Below are positions 27,454-37,677 of a DNA stretch of 64,000 nucleotides, piece by piece. This DNA comes from CAVXFL01 sp963761015 (GTDB lineage: Bacteria > Pseudomonadota > Alphaproteobacteria > Acetobacterales > Acetobacteraceae). The DNA is taken from positions 558,001-622,000 of the forward strand of contig CAVXFL010000009.1 in the NCBI GenBank assembly GCA_963761015.1. The letters are read 5' to 3'. Below the pieces are notes generated by a model. It searched no databases, was not told the DNA's origin, and worked only from the letters and a program-made list of their open reading frames with translations. Each line of letters opens with the position of its first letter. Position 1 is the first letter of the stretch. A program made the translations under genes and the position numbers.

Positions 27454-28669
27454 ATGCCGGCCGCCCCGCCCAACCCCTCCGCATCCAGCCAGCACGGCTT
27501 GGACTGGCTCAACTTTTTCATCGCCGACGTGGAGACCGCGTTCGGCCCTTTTGTCGCAGCGTATTTGACCGCGCACGGGTGGAGCCAGGGCGCGATCGGC
27601 TCGGTCCTCACGGTGAATACCGGCGTGGCGCTCGCGACGCAGGTGCCGGCGGGCGCGCTGGTGGACTGGATCAAGCGCAAGCGCCTGGTGATCCTGGTCT
27701 GTCTCGGCCTGATCGCGGGCGGGTCGCTGCTGATCGGGTTGTTCCCGACTTTACGTGTACGTGATGACGGGCGAACTCATGCACGGCATCACCGGGGGCG
27801 CGGTCCGCACCGCGATCGCCGCTATCGGCCTCGGGCTGGTCGGGCATCGCGCGTACAACAAGCGGGTTGGGCGCAACCATCGCTACGACTCGTTCGGCAA
27901 TGCCGCGACCGCGGCCGGAATGGGGGCGCTCGGGAATTTTTTTCGCCGCGCGCGCCGCTCTTCGCGGCGGCCGCGCTGTGCCTGCCCGCAATCGGCGCGC
28001 TCTGGCTCATTCGCGGGCGAGAGATCGACTACGCGCGGGCGCGCGCCTCCGAGGGCCGCAAGGAGCCGAAAGCGGCGCGCCGGCGCGAACTCGCGCGCAA
28101 TCGCCCGCTGCTGGTGTTCGCCGGCGTTTTGTTCCTGTTCCAATTCGCCAACGCCTCCATGCTGCCGCTGGCGGTCGAGCGGGTGGCGTCGAATTACCAG
28201 CACGAGTCGATGCTGGTCACGTCGGGGCTGGTCGTGGTGCCGCAGGTGGTCACGGCGCTGATCGCCACCTGGATCGCCCGCAAGGCCGACGAGTGGGGGC
28301 GGAGGAAGCTGCTGTTCGCCGCTTTCGCCGCCCTGCTTGCGCTCGCCGCGCTGTTCGCGATGGCGTTCGGCCCCTGGTTTCTGGTCGGCGTGCAGTCTCG
28401 GCGGGTTGACCGCGGCGGTCATCGGCATCATGCAGCCCTTGGTCGTCGCCGACGTGACGCGGGGCACCGGGCGCTACAATTTCTCGCTCGGCGCGGTCGG
28501 CATGATCGCGGGTATCGGCGTGACCATCAGCACGATCGCGACGGGTTTCCTTGTCGAGGCGGTCGGCTTCACCATCGGTTTCACCGCGCTCGCGGCAGCG
28601 GCTGCCTTGGGTATCGCTGCGATTTGGCTGCTGATGCCGGAAACCGTGGAGGCCGCGCACGCGGATTGA
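27454..28669 (+). pseudogene. Major facilitator superfamily transporter with three frame breaks
   Basis: Assembled across frames, the product is a complete MFS-like permease of about 400 residues. It starts HGLDWLNFFIADVETAFGPF and continues with membrane segments such as LVILVCLGLIAGGSLLIGLF, PLLVFAGVLFLFQFANASML and FTIGFTALAAAAALGIAAIW. Frames change near 27750, again near 27940, and again near 28398. Three shifts in about 650 bases are more than in any other gene of the window. The gene may be a true pseudogene; poor local consensus quality is the alternative. It converges with a racemase-family gene 18 bases downstream. Confidence 0.7.
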
Positions 28670-28687
28670 GGCGCGCGAGCGTAGCGG

Positions 28688-29529
28688 TCAGAAAACCTTG
28701 CGCCGCCGCGATTTGTGCGGGCGCTCGCTCGGGAAGGCGAGGCCGCTCGCGTCGACGCCTAGATCGACCAGCGTCTTCGCCTGCAAGATGGCGCAGCGGT
28801 AGCCTTCCAGAACCGGAATGGACCAGCCCGCCGCGTGCAGCCGCTGTTCCAGGTACGGCTGCATCCAATACGCCGCCGAGCAGCCCATGATGATGACTTC
28901 GGCGCCGTCGTCCTCGATCGCCGCCTCGATTTCGCGAACGGCGGCTTCCAGCATGGCGGAGGTTCGCCGCGCGCGGCTTTCTCCTTCTCGCCCGCGATCA
29001 GCGGCAGATCGGCGTTGCAGGGCCGGGGCAGGTGGAAGCCGATGTTGCGAATGGACGCGCAGCGCTCGGCGAAACCGTACTGCACGACCACGTCGCGCAT
29101 GCGCATGTTGTGCAGTTCCGCCACGTCGAGCACGCTGAACCTTTGGCCGAGCATCGTCGCCACGTGCATTTGCGCGTTGGCGCAGGAGGTCACCGGTATT
29201 CCGTACGCATGCCCGACTTCGCGCGCCTCCAGAAAGCCGGGATCGCCGCCGCCGAGCAGCACGACGGCATTGTATTGGCCGCTCTCGCACGCCGCGCGCA
29301 CGATCGGCAGCCGGCGCGCGCCGATCAAGGTGAATTCCTCGCGCGTTTCGACCGAGCCAAAGTCGTTCAGCGACGGCGGGCCCGGATGCAGATCCCACGC
29401 GACGCCGTCCAGAAACGGCGCGACGTCGGCGTGATTCATCAGCCGCGCTTCCTTGCCGCCGGCCGCCGCATCGGCTCCCGGCGGGCAGAGCGCCTGGATC
29501 AGCAGAAACCGATATTTGTCCGTCCGCAT
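28688..29529 (-). CDS. Aspartate/glutamate/hydantoin racemase family protein, frame broken
   Basis: The first frame, MRTDKYRFLLIQALCPPGAD onward, contains AVVLLGGGDPGF and the first catalytic-type cysteine in VTSCANAQMHVATML. A frame change near 28970 (one missing base; span 842) leads to AMLEAAVREIEAAIEDDGAE and the second cysteine in VIIMGCSAAYWMQP. Two facing cysteines are the hallmark of cofactor-independent Asp/Glu/hydantoin racemases and the related maleate isomerases. The substrate is not predictable. With the break corrected the protein is about 280 residues, a normal length. Confidence 0.75.
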
Positions 29530-29567
29530 GGTCCCGACCTCCCGAGTGTACGGGAGACGTCACTACG

Positions 29568-30377
29568 TCAGGCGGTCGGGACGCGCCATGTCCGCAGCCA
29601 CTCGCCGACGCACGGCGCGGCAAGCGGCGGCGAGACCAAATAGCCCTGCGCCTGGTCGACGCCGAATGCCTGCATGCGCCGCCAGTCGGTTTCGTCGGCG
29701 ATGCCCTCGGCGATCACGGTCAGGCCAGCGGCGGATGCCGCCGCGATCGTTTCGCGCAGGAAGCGGCAGGCGCATGGCGCGCGCGCGGAATCCTCGACGA
29801 CGCCGCGATCGAGCTTGAGCACGGTGAAGCCGAGGCCCATCAGGGTGCGCAGATTGGCGGTCTCTGGGCTGACATCGTCGATCGCGAGGCCGTAGCCCAG
29901 GCCGCGCAGCCGCCGCATTGCCGTGCCGAACGCCGCTATTTCCGCCGGATCGGCGACGTTCAGCGGCTGGCTTTCGGTCAGTTCGATCAGCACCTGGTCC
30001 GGCCCAATTCCGGCCGCCGCGCGAAACCCGTCGAGCGCCGTCAGCGCGGCGCAATCGAGCAGGACTTGCAACGGGAAGTTCAGCGCCAGCCGGAGGCCGA
30101 GACCGGCCAGATGGCGCGTGAAATCCGCGAAGGCGAGCGCGGCCACCCGCTCCGTCAGGTGGCGCCCCAATCCGGCCCCCTCCATCTGGGGCACGAAATG
30201 CTCGGGGGCGAGCATGCCGCGGCCGGGGTGATCCAGGCGGGCGAGCACCTCCACCCCGATCGGCAAGCGGTCGGCCAGCGCGACGATCGGCTGGTAGCGC
30301 ACGACGATGCCCGCGCCGGCCAGCGCCCAGGGCGACTCGCCGCCTTGCGTGTCGAGCACGGGAACCGCTGCGCTCAC
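29568..30377 (-). CDS. EAL-domain protein, likely c-di-GMP phosphodiesterase
   Basis: The 269-residue protein is a stand-alone EAL domain. It keeps the metal and catalytic positions EVLAR, LNFP, ELTES, AIDD, VLKLDRG, AEGI and AQGYLVSPP. However, the usual DDFGTG loop after the paired aspartates reads DDVSPE, so activity or dimerisation may be altered. The GTG start at 30377 follows AGGAG with good spacing; the sequence upstream in the frame is unconserved. No sensor or membrane domain is attached. The 230 bases between this gene and secF contain no gene. Confidence 0.85.
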   Translation of the reverse strand: MSAAVPVLDTQGGESPWALAGAGIVVRYQPIVALADRLPIGVEVLARLDHPGRGMLAPEHFVPQMEGAGLGRHLTERVAALAFADFTRHLAGLGLRLALNFPLQVLLDCAALTALDGFRAAAGIGPDQVLIELTESQPLNVADPAEIAAFGTAMRRLRGLGYGLAIDDVSPETANLRTLMGLGFTVLKLDRGVVEDSARAPCACRFLRETIAAASAAGLTVIAEGIADETDWRRMQAFGVDQAQGYLVSPPLAAPCVGEWLRTWRVPTA

Positions 30378-30608
30378 GCCGTTTGCTCCTGGTCCGCTTC
30401 GCCGGTCTTCGGCTTTGTCATGGCCCGGTCCGTCCGCATGCGACCGTCGGTGTCGCGGCCGTCTAAAACCGTGAGATAGCGATAAATGACGCGCCACGCC
30501 AGGATTAACCAAGCGGGCTCCTCCGGGCCGGTGCCGTTTACCACATTTTGCGCGAGAATCGCGGGCGCGCGGTGCGCCGGCCGTTCGGACGCCAGCAGGC
30601 GCCGCGGG

Positions 30609-31580
30609 TCAGGCGCCTCGCTTCAACTGCGCGCCCGTCGGCTTGGCGGGCCGGATCGCCTGCGCGTCCTTGCGCAGACGATGCTCGCCCAGGAACAGCA
30701 GGATCGGCGCGGCGATGAAGATCGAGGAGGACGTGCCGACCACGATGCCGAACAGCATGACCCAGGCGAAGCCGGACAGCGTCGAGCCGCCGAACAGGGC
30801 GAGCGGCAGGCTGGCGAGGAACACCGTCATCGACGTGCCGACCGTCCGGCTCAACGTCTCGTTGATGGAAAGGTCGATCAGCTCGCGCAGCGGCATGGAT
30901 TTGAATTTGCGCAGGTTCTCGCGCACCCGGTCGTAGACCACGACCTTGTCGTTAGTGGAGTAGCCGAGCACGGTGAGGATCGCCGCCACGGTGACGAAGT
31001 CGAACTCGAGACGCGTGATCGCGAGGAAGCCGATCGTCTTGGTGATGTCGAGTATCAGCGTGGCGACGGCGCCGACCGCGAACTCCCACTCGAAGCGGAA
31101 CCAGATGTAGACCAGGATCATCAGCAGGCTGAGGCCGAGCGCCATCAGTCCATCGCGGAAAAGCTCGGCGGAGACGGTCGCGCCCACGGCTTCCACCCGC
31201 AGCACCTTGGTGCCCGGGATCACCTGGTCGAGCGCGTTGCGCACCCGGTCGGCGGCGGCTTGCGTCGCTTTCTCGTTGGCCTGGCTTTCGAGCCGGATCA
31301 GCACGTCGTCAGGCGAGCCGAAGCGCTGCACCCCGGCGGCGTCGAGGTGCTCGCCCGAGAGCGCCTGGCGGATCTTGGCGAAATTGGCGGGGCCCGGCGT
31401 GCGCGCCTCGATGACGATGCCGCCCCTGAAGTCGATGCCGAGATTGAGGCCGGGATGGAAGAACAGCACGACCGAGGCGGTGGACAGCAGCGCCGAGACC
31501 ACCAGGCCCATGATGCGCCCGCGCATGAAGTTGATGCGGGTGTTGTCCGGGACCAGGCGAAAGAGGGGGCGGATGAACAT
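30609..31580 (-). CDS. secF: Protein translocase subunit SecF
   Basis: SecF forms the SecDF complex, which uses proton motive force to pull preproteins across the inner membrane. The 323-residue protein has six membrane segments, the first periplasmic domain starting GLNLGIDFRGGIVIEARTPG, and the conserved GYSTNDKVVVYDRVRENLRK region. secD ends 5 bases upstream, so the pair is cotranscribed. The ATG at 31580 matches the family start MFIRPLFRLVPDNT. Confidence 0.96.
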   Translation of the reverse strand: MFIRPLFRLVPDNTRINFMRGRIMGLVVSALLSTASVVLFFHPGLNLGIDFRGGIVIEARTPGPANFAKIRQALSGEHLDAAGVQRFGSPDDVLIRLESQANEKATQAAADRVRNALDQVIPGTKVLRVEAVGATVSAELFRDGLMALGLSLLMILVYIWFRFEWEFAVGAVATLILDITKTIGFLAITRLEFDFVTVAAILTVLGYSTNDKVVVYDRVRENLRKFKSMPLRELIDLSINETLSRTVGTSMTVFLASLPLALFGGSTLSGFAWVMLFGIVVGTSSSIFIAAPILLFLGEHRLRKDAQAIRPAKPTGAQLKRGA

Positions 31581-31585
31581 GGATG

Positions 31586-33160
<1,575 letters not shown>

Positions 33161-33180
33161 CCAGACGGCAACTCCGATGG

Positions 33181-33198
33181 CCCCGGCGCAGCCCGGGG
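33181..33198. repeat. Short CCCCGG/CCGGGG hairpin upstream of secD
   Basis: CCCCGG at 33181-33186 pairs with CCGGGG at 33193-33198 across six bases, and GGGTCCAG follows. This resembles the core of another dispersed high-GC intergenic repeat. It lies about 20 bases upstream of the secD start, so it might lie in the secD leader. Just beyond, TGCTATTGCAA occurs twice (33272-33282 and 33288-33298). Confidence 0.35.
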
Positions 33199-33387
33199 TC
33201 CAGCGTACTCGTTCAATGGGGAGCCCGATTTGCGCAAGGGCGGATGGGCGCGGAGAATGGCGATGGGCCCGTGCTATTGCAAGCCGCTGCTATTGCAACC
33301 CGCGCGCCGGATCACCTGCCGCAGTTTCGTGAATACCTAGGGAAGTGTTAGCTCTGCCGCGGAATCCTGGCTGACAAGGACGCGAGC

Positions 33388-34392
33388 ATGGCGCGGGAAC
33401 CCTTGCGGATCGGCTTGGCAGGCGCGGGGCATTTCGGCCGCTATCACGCGCTGAAGCTCGCGGCCTCGCCGCGCGCCGTCCTGGCCGGGCTGCACGATAT
33501 CGACCCGGTCCGCGCCGTGGCGGTGTCGCGCGAATCGGGCGCCCCGGCGATGAGCCTGCCGGAACTGCTCGGCGCATGCGACGCGGTGGTCGTGGCCGCC
33601 CCGGCGGAGGCGCACTGGCAGCTCGCGACGGCGGCGCTGATGGCCGGGCGGCATGTGCTGGTGGAAAAGCCGATGGCGGCGACGCTGGAGCAGGCCGACC
33701 AGATGGCCCGGCTCGCGGCCGAGCGACGGCTGGTGCTCCAGGTCGGGCATCTCGTGCGCTACAGCGCCGAATACGCCGCCATCGCCGGCCGCATGGGCAA
33801 GCCGCTCTATGTCGAGGCGACCCGGATCGCGCCGTTCCGGCCGCGCGGCACCGATGTCTCGGTGATCCTGGATCTGATGATCCATGATCTCGACCTGGTG
33901 CTGGCGCTGGTGGACAGCCCGATTGCCAGTGTGGATGCCGTCGGCGCGCCGATCGCCGGGCCGCACGAGGACATCGCCAACGCCCGCGTCCGCTTCGCGA
34001 ACGGCTGCGTCGCCACCATCACGGCGAGCCGCATTTCGTTGAAGACCGAGCGCAAGATGCGGCTGTTCGGCCGATCCGGCTATTTGTCCGTCAACTTCGT
34101 CGATCGCAAGCTGACCGCGATCGGGCGGGAGCGCGGCCTGCCGATCCCGGGCGGCGAGGGCTATCGCATCGAGGAAACGTCCTGGACCGAGCACGACACC
34201 TTGGAAGCCGAGCTGGCGGCGTTCGTGGCCTCGGTGCTGGACGGCGCGCCGGTGCAGGTGGACGCCGCGGCCGGGCGGCGGGCACTGGCGGCGGCGCTCG
34301 CCGTGAGCGAGAGCATGGCCGCCTCCCGCGCGTTGGCCGAGGCGTCAGGCCTGGCCGAGCAAGTCGAGCAGGGCGCCGGCAGCGGCGGCTGA
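33388..34392 (+). CDS. Gfo/Idh/MocA family oxidoreductase
   Basis: The 334-residue protein begins with a Rossmann fold (RIGLAGAGHFGRYHALKL) and has the family lysine motif VLVEKPMAAT, the nicotinamide-side VGHLVRYSAEYAA and the C-terminal domain helix LDLMIHDLDLVL. Such enzymes oxidise or reduce sugars and sugar nucleotides with NAD(P). Its 3' end overlaps the convergent lpxB by 48 bases. Genes of this family beside lpx genes include the UDP-GlcNAc 3-dehydrogenase GnnA, so a role in lipid A sugar modification is conceivable. No partner transaminase is visible, and this remains inference. Confidence 0.85.
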   Translation: MAREPLRIGLAGAGHFGRYHALKLAASPRAVLAGLHDIDPVRAVAVSRESGAPAMSLPELLGACDAVVVAAPAEAHWQLATAALMAGRHVLVEKPMAATLEQADQMARLAAERRLVLQVGHLVRYSAEYAAIAGRMGKPLYVEATRIAPFRPRGTDVSVILDLMIHDLDLVLALVDSPIASVDAVGAPIAGPHEDIANARVRFANGCVATITASRISLKTERKMRLFGRSGYLSVNFVDRKLTAIGRERGLPIPGGEGYRIEETSWTEHDTLEAELAAFVASVLDGAPVQVDAAAGRRALAAALAVSESMAASRALAEASGLAEQVEQGAGSGG

Positions 34393-35490
34393 CGGCCGCT
34401 CGTCGCCGGGACGGAGCTTCGCTATCGCCTCCCTGAAGCCGCGGTTTTGCGCCGCGGCGGCCTCGCGGCTCTCGAGCAGGTTGGCCAGCGTTTCGCTCAG
34501 GCGCTCCGGCGTGCAGTTCTCTTGCAGGAGTTCGGGCACGATCGGCCGCCCGGCGAGCAGGTTCACCATGGCGACGTGCTCGACCCGGATCAGCCGGCGC
34601 GCGGCGGCGGCGTTCAGAACGTTGGTCCGGTAGGCCACCGCCATCGGCACCCCGGCCAGCGCCAGCTCCAGGGTCGAGGTTCCCGATTTCGTCAGCGCCG
34701 CCTGGGCCGCGGCGAACGCGTCGTGTTTTTCCGCCAATTCGCTCACCACGAGCGGTGGGATCGGCCAGGTGGCGACGGCGCTCCGCACCGTGGCGGCCAC
34801 GGCGGCGGCGACCGGAAGCACGGGGACGAGCCCGGGAATCCGCCGAGCCAGCAGGCTCAAGGTTTTGCCGTAGACGGGCAGCAGGTGCTTGACCTCGGTG
34901 CCGCGGCTGCCCGGCATCATGACAATGACGCGCGCCGAGGGCGGCAGGGCATGGAGCGTGCGGAACCGGGTCGCATTGCCCTGGTCGGCCCCGGATTCCA
35001 GCACCGGGTGGCCGACGAAACGCGCCGGCAGGCCGTGGCGCGCGAAGAACGCCGGCTCGAACGGCAGCAGGCAGAGCAGCCGCTCCCAGCGGTCGCGGAA
35101 GTTGCGCACACGGTGCTCGCGCCAGGCCCAGACCTGCGGGGCGACGTAATGCACGCGCGGCACGCGGAGCGGCGCGATGGCGCGGAGCAGGCGCAGCATG
35201 AAGTCCGGGCTGTCGATGGTGACGACCACGTCCGGCCGGCGCGCCGCGATGTCGGCGGCGGCCTCGTTCAGACGGCGGCGCAGCCGGCGCAGGTTGGGCA
35301 GGACTTCCAAGAGCCCCATCAGGGCCAGATCCTGCATCGGAAACAGGCTGTGGAAGCCCTCGGCTTCCATGCGCGGGCCGCCGATGCCGGCGAATTCGAG
35401 GTCGGGGGCGCGCAGGCGCAACGCCGCGATCAGCCGCGCTCCGAGCACGTCGCCGCTGTGCTCGCCGGCCAGAAGGTAAATGAGTGCCAT
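34345..35490 (-). CDS. lpxB: Lipid-A-disaccharide synthase
   Basis: LpxB joins UDP-2,3-diacylglucosamine and lipid X to make the lipid A disaccharide at the inner membrane. The 381-residue protein starts MALIYLLAGEHSGDVLGARL and shows the GT19 motifs FAGIGGPRMEAEGF, YVAPQVWAWREHR and MPGSRGTEVKHLLP, plus KSGTSTLELALAGVPM in the donor site. Full length. Its last 16 codons overlap the end of the convergent oxidoreductase gene. Confidence 0.96.
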   Translation of the reverse strand: MALIYLLAGEHSGDVLGARLIAALRLRAPDLEFAGIGGPRMEAEGFHSLFPMQDLALMGLLEVLPNLRRLRRRLNEAAADIAARRPDVVVTIDSPDFMLRLLRAIAPLRVPRVHYVAPQVWAWREHRVRNFRDRWERLLCLLPFEPAFFARHGLPARFVGHPVLESGADQGNATRFRTLHALPPSARVIVMMPGSRGTEVKHLLPVYGKTLSLLARRIPGLVPVLPVAAAVAATVRSAVATWPIPPLVVSELAEKHDAFAAAQAALTKSGTSTLELALAGVPMAVAYRTNVLNAAAARRLIRVEHVAMVNLLAGRPIVPELLQENCTPERLSETLANLLESREAAAAQNRGFREAIAKLRPGDERPSAAAAGALLDLLGQA

Positions 35491-35572
35491 CGGAGGCGCG
35501 GACCTAACAGACGCTTCGCCCGCGCGCTATCCGCATCCCGCCCAGGCGAGCCGCGTCAGGTGAGCGGCGCGA

Positions 35573-36148
35573 TCAGGTCTCGCCGTGGCGGGTGCCGAGC
35601 CGCACTTTCACAGCGACCGGGCCGGAATCGCTTTCCTCCTCGACGTAGTGGACGATGTCGCCCTCCTTCAGATCCTCGAAGTGGGCGTCGGTCACGCTGT
35701 CGCGGTGGAAATAGAGCTGCGTGCCGGTGTTGTTGAGGATGAAGCCGTGGTCGTCGCCGGGCTGAATCAACGCCACCTGGCCGGTCAGCGCCGCGCCGTC
35801 GGGCGAGACCGGGGCGTCGCGGCGGCGCTCCTTGAACTGCCCGAGTTGGCGTTCCGCCGCCTCGAACGCCTCGCGCACCGAGACGTAGGCGTCCGGGTGG
35901 GCGTAGCGCTGCTTCGCCTTGTGCGGCTCCCGGGTCACCGCGATGTCGCGGCCCGGGACCGAGAGGACGATGTGAACCTCGTAGAGGTTGCCGGTCTGGT
36001 GCTGGTTGTGCAGCGCCTCCACCGAGACGCGGCAGCCGATCAGGCGGGGAAAGAATTTCTCCAGCTTGGCGACGCGCTTGCGGATCTCCGCGTCAAGGGC
36101 GTCGGATGGCGGCAGGCTATGGAAAGCGATCTCCAGCGGACGCTCCAT
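35573..36148 (-). CDS. HPF/RaiA ribosome-associated protein fused to a cold-shock-like domain
   Basis: The N-terminal roughly 110 residues match the S30AE/HPF fold (MERPLEIAFHSLPPSDALDA, KLEKFFPRLIGCRVSVEALH), which binds the small ribosomal subunit during hibernation. The C-terminal region from about residue 125 is an OB-type cold-shock domain: TGQVALIQPGDDHGFILNNT, LYFHRDSV and FEDLKEGDIVHYVEEE. This replaces the dimerisation domain of long HPF proteins. The start at 36148 follows AGAGGA. The 350 bases upstream (36149-36500) hold no recognisable gene. The protein is probably a stress-time ribosome factor with added RNA-binding capacity. Confidence 0.85.
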   Translation of the reverse strand: MERPLEIAFHSLPPSDALDAEIRKRVAKLEKFFPRLIGCRVSVEALHNQHQTGNLYEVHIVLSVPGRDIAVTREPHKAKQRYAHPDAYVSVREAFEAAERQLGQFKERRRDAPVSPDGAALTGQVALIQPGDDHGFILNNTGTQLYFHRDSVTDAHFEDLKEGDIVHYVEEESDSGPVAVKVRLGTRHGET

Positions 36149-36500
36149 GTGCGATCCTCTCCCGTTGCAACACCCCGACGCGGCGGGCGGGCGGTCGCCG
36201 CCGCTCGTTCCGCTCATCATAGGCGGCGGATAGAATCTCCTCCAGTCGGGTCGGACCATGGGAACGTGAGGCTCGTCGCCCGGTTCCTGGCGGGGGCTTC
36301 TCCGGAGCCGTCCGGCTCGGCGGCCGAAGCTTGGCAGGATCTATAGAACTTTGGGCAGATAATTTTGCCGAGCCGAAACTATTGAAACGCGCAAGCGCCT
36401 GTCGCGCCTTGTGCGGGAGGTGCGGCCCGCCCGCGATGACTTACCGGAAGAGCGAAGACGCTCTGGGCCTGCGTCGCGGGCGAGCCGCTTCTCGGTGGGA

Positions 36501-36671
36501 TCAGCTCTTGGGCTCGCTGCTCCCGTGTTCCTTGCCGTGCTGCTCGCCGTAGGTTCGGGTGTGGTGGTGAACCTCACCCTTCTCGTCGCGGTACTCGCGC
36601 TGTTTCAGACCGGACGACCCGCCGCCGTCACGGCTGCCACCCTGATGACCGCTCTCGTGTTTCGCCGCCAT
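36501..36671 (-). CDS. Small hydrophilic Gly/His/Ser-rich protein (56 aa)
   Basis: The product starts MAAKHESGHQGGSRDGGGSS and continues GLKQREYRDEKGEVHHHTRT with a Glu/His/Lys/Ser tail. It has no hydrophobic stretch and looks intrinsically disordered. GGGAG lies about 8 bases upstream of the ATG, supporting translation. The composition recalls small stress-associated proteins, but I recognise no family. The 280 bases upstream to rplY contain no gene on either strand. Confidence 0.5.
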   Translation of the reverse strand: MAAKHESGHQGGSRDGGGSSGLKQREYRDEKGEVHHHTRTYGEQHGKEHGSSEPKS

Positions 36672-36903
36672 AGGTTCGCTCCCACCGGTAAGCTGATGCC
36701 GTCGGCTTCCCCTTGGGCGCTTTGATCCGCCTTGGCCCTTCGGAGCACGGCAGCGATGGCGCGTGGAAGCTGACCGTCTGCAACGCCGCCGGGGCCGAGG
36801 CGTCACGGTGCTCACGAATGATTTTGGCCCGCGTCTGTCGTGTTTGCTCCCCGGTTGGGGCGAGGGTTGCCGCGCGAGGGCCGAGAAGCTACATGCTCCG
36901 CCG

Positions 36904-36927
36904 CGCCGGCACCCCTGGAGGCCGGCG
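36904..36927 (+). promoter_or_regulatory. Hairpin in the rplY leader
   Basis: CGCCGGC at 36904-36910 pairs with GCCGGCG at 36921-36927 and is followed by TTTGGCGTTT, ending about 15 bases before GAGGAG and the rplY ATG at 36952. It could be a weak terminator or leader hairpin controlling L25 expression; its position close to the ribosome-binding site is the only evidence. Confidence 0.3.
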
Positions 36928-36951
36928 TTTGGCGTTTGAGGAGAGCGAACG

Positions 36952-37649
36952 ATGGCCAGCTTCGTCACGATCGAGGCCGAGGCGCGCGAGCGAGCCGGTA
37001 AGGGGGCGGCGCGCGCGACCAGGCGGGCCGGCAAGGTGCCGGCGGTTATCTACGGCGCACGACAGCCGCCGAGCCTGATCGCGCTCGACCCGCGCATCGT
37101 GTCGCGCGAAATGGGCCGCAGCGGCTGGCGCTCGCGCCTCTACGAAATCACGGTGAACGGCGGCAGCACCCGCGCGCTTATTCGCGACGTGCAGTTCCAT
37201 CCGGTGACGGACAAGCCGGAGCACGTCGATTTCCAGCGCCTCGCCGCCGGCGAGCGCGTGCGCATCGCGGTCTCGGTGCATTTCGCCAACGACGGCATCA
37301 GCCCGGGGCTGAAGCGCGGCGGCGTGCTGAACGTCGTGCGGCACTCCGTGGACGTGCTCGCCGACCCGGAGGGCGTACCCGAGTATTTCGAGGCCGATCT
37401 CGGCGCAGCTCGATATCAACGACAACGTGCGCTGGTCGGACCTGAAGGGCACCGAGGGCACGCGCCCGGTGATTACCGACCGCGACTTCGTGGTGGCGAC
37501 CGTGGCGCCGCCGACCAAGATGGCCGAACCGACCGCCGAGACCGCGGCGGCCGCGACGCCGATACCCGCGGCCCCGGCCGCACCCGCCGCCGCGCCGGCC
37601 AGGGCCGCGGCTCCGGCCAGGGGCGCGGCTGCGGCGCAAGAAGGGCTGA
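36952..37649 (+). CDS. rplY: 50S ribosomal protein L25/general stress protein Ctc, frame broken
   Basis: The long (Ctc/TL5-type) L25 binds 5S rRNA. The N-terminal domain reads MASFVTIEAEARERAGKGAA with the RRAGKVPAVIYGA motif, and the second domain contains FHPVTDKPEHVDFQRL and NVVRHSVDVLADPEGVPEYF. Near 37405 the frame changes: the continuation QLDINDNVRWSDLKGTEGTR lies one frame over, followed by an Ala/Pro-rich tail. A second change near 37630 is needed to reach the likely stop at 37647-37649 (ending KKG); without it the frame runs on into pth. The span, 698 bases, would encode about 232 residues, a normal length. Confidence 0.88.
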
Positions 37650-37677
37650 TCCGCCGGCTCGACGAGGGGCGTTCGCG

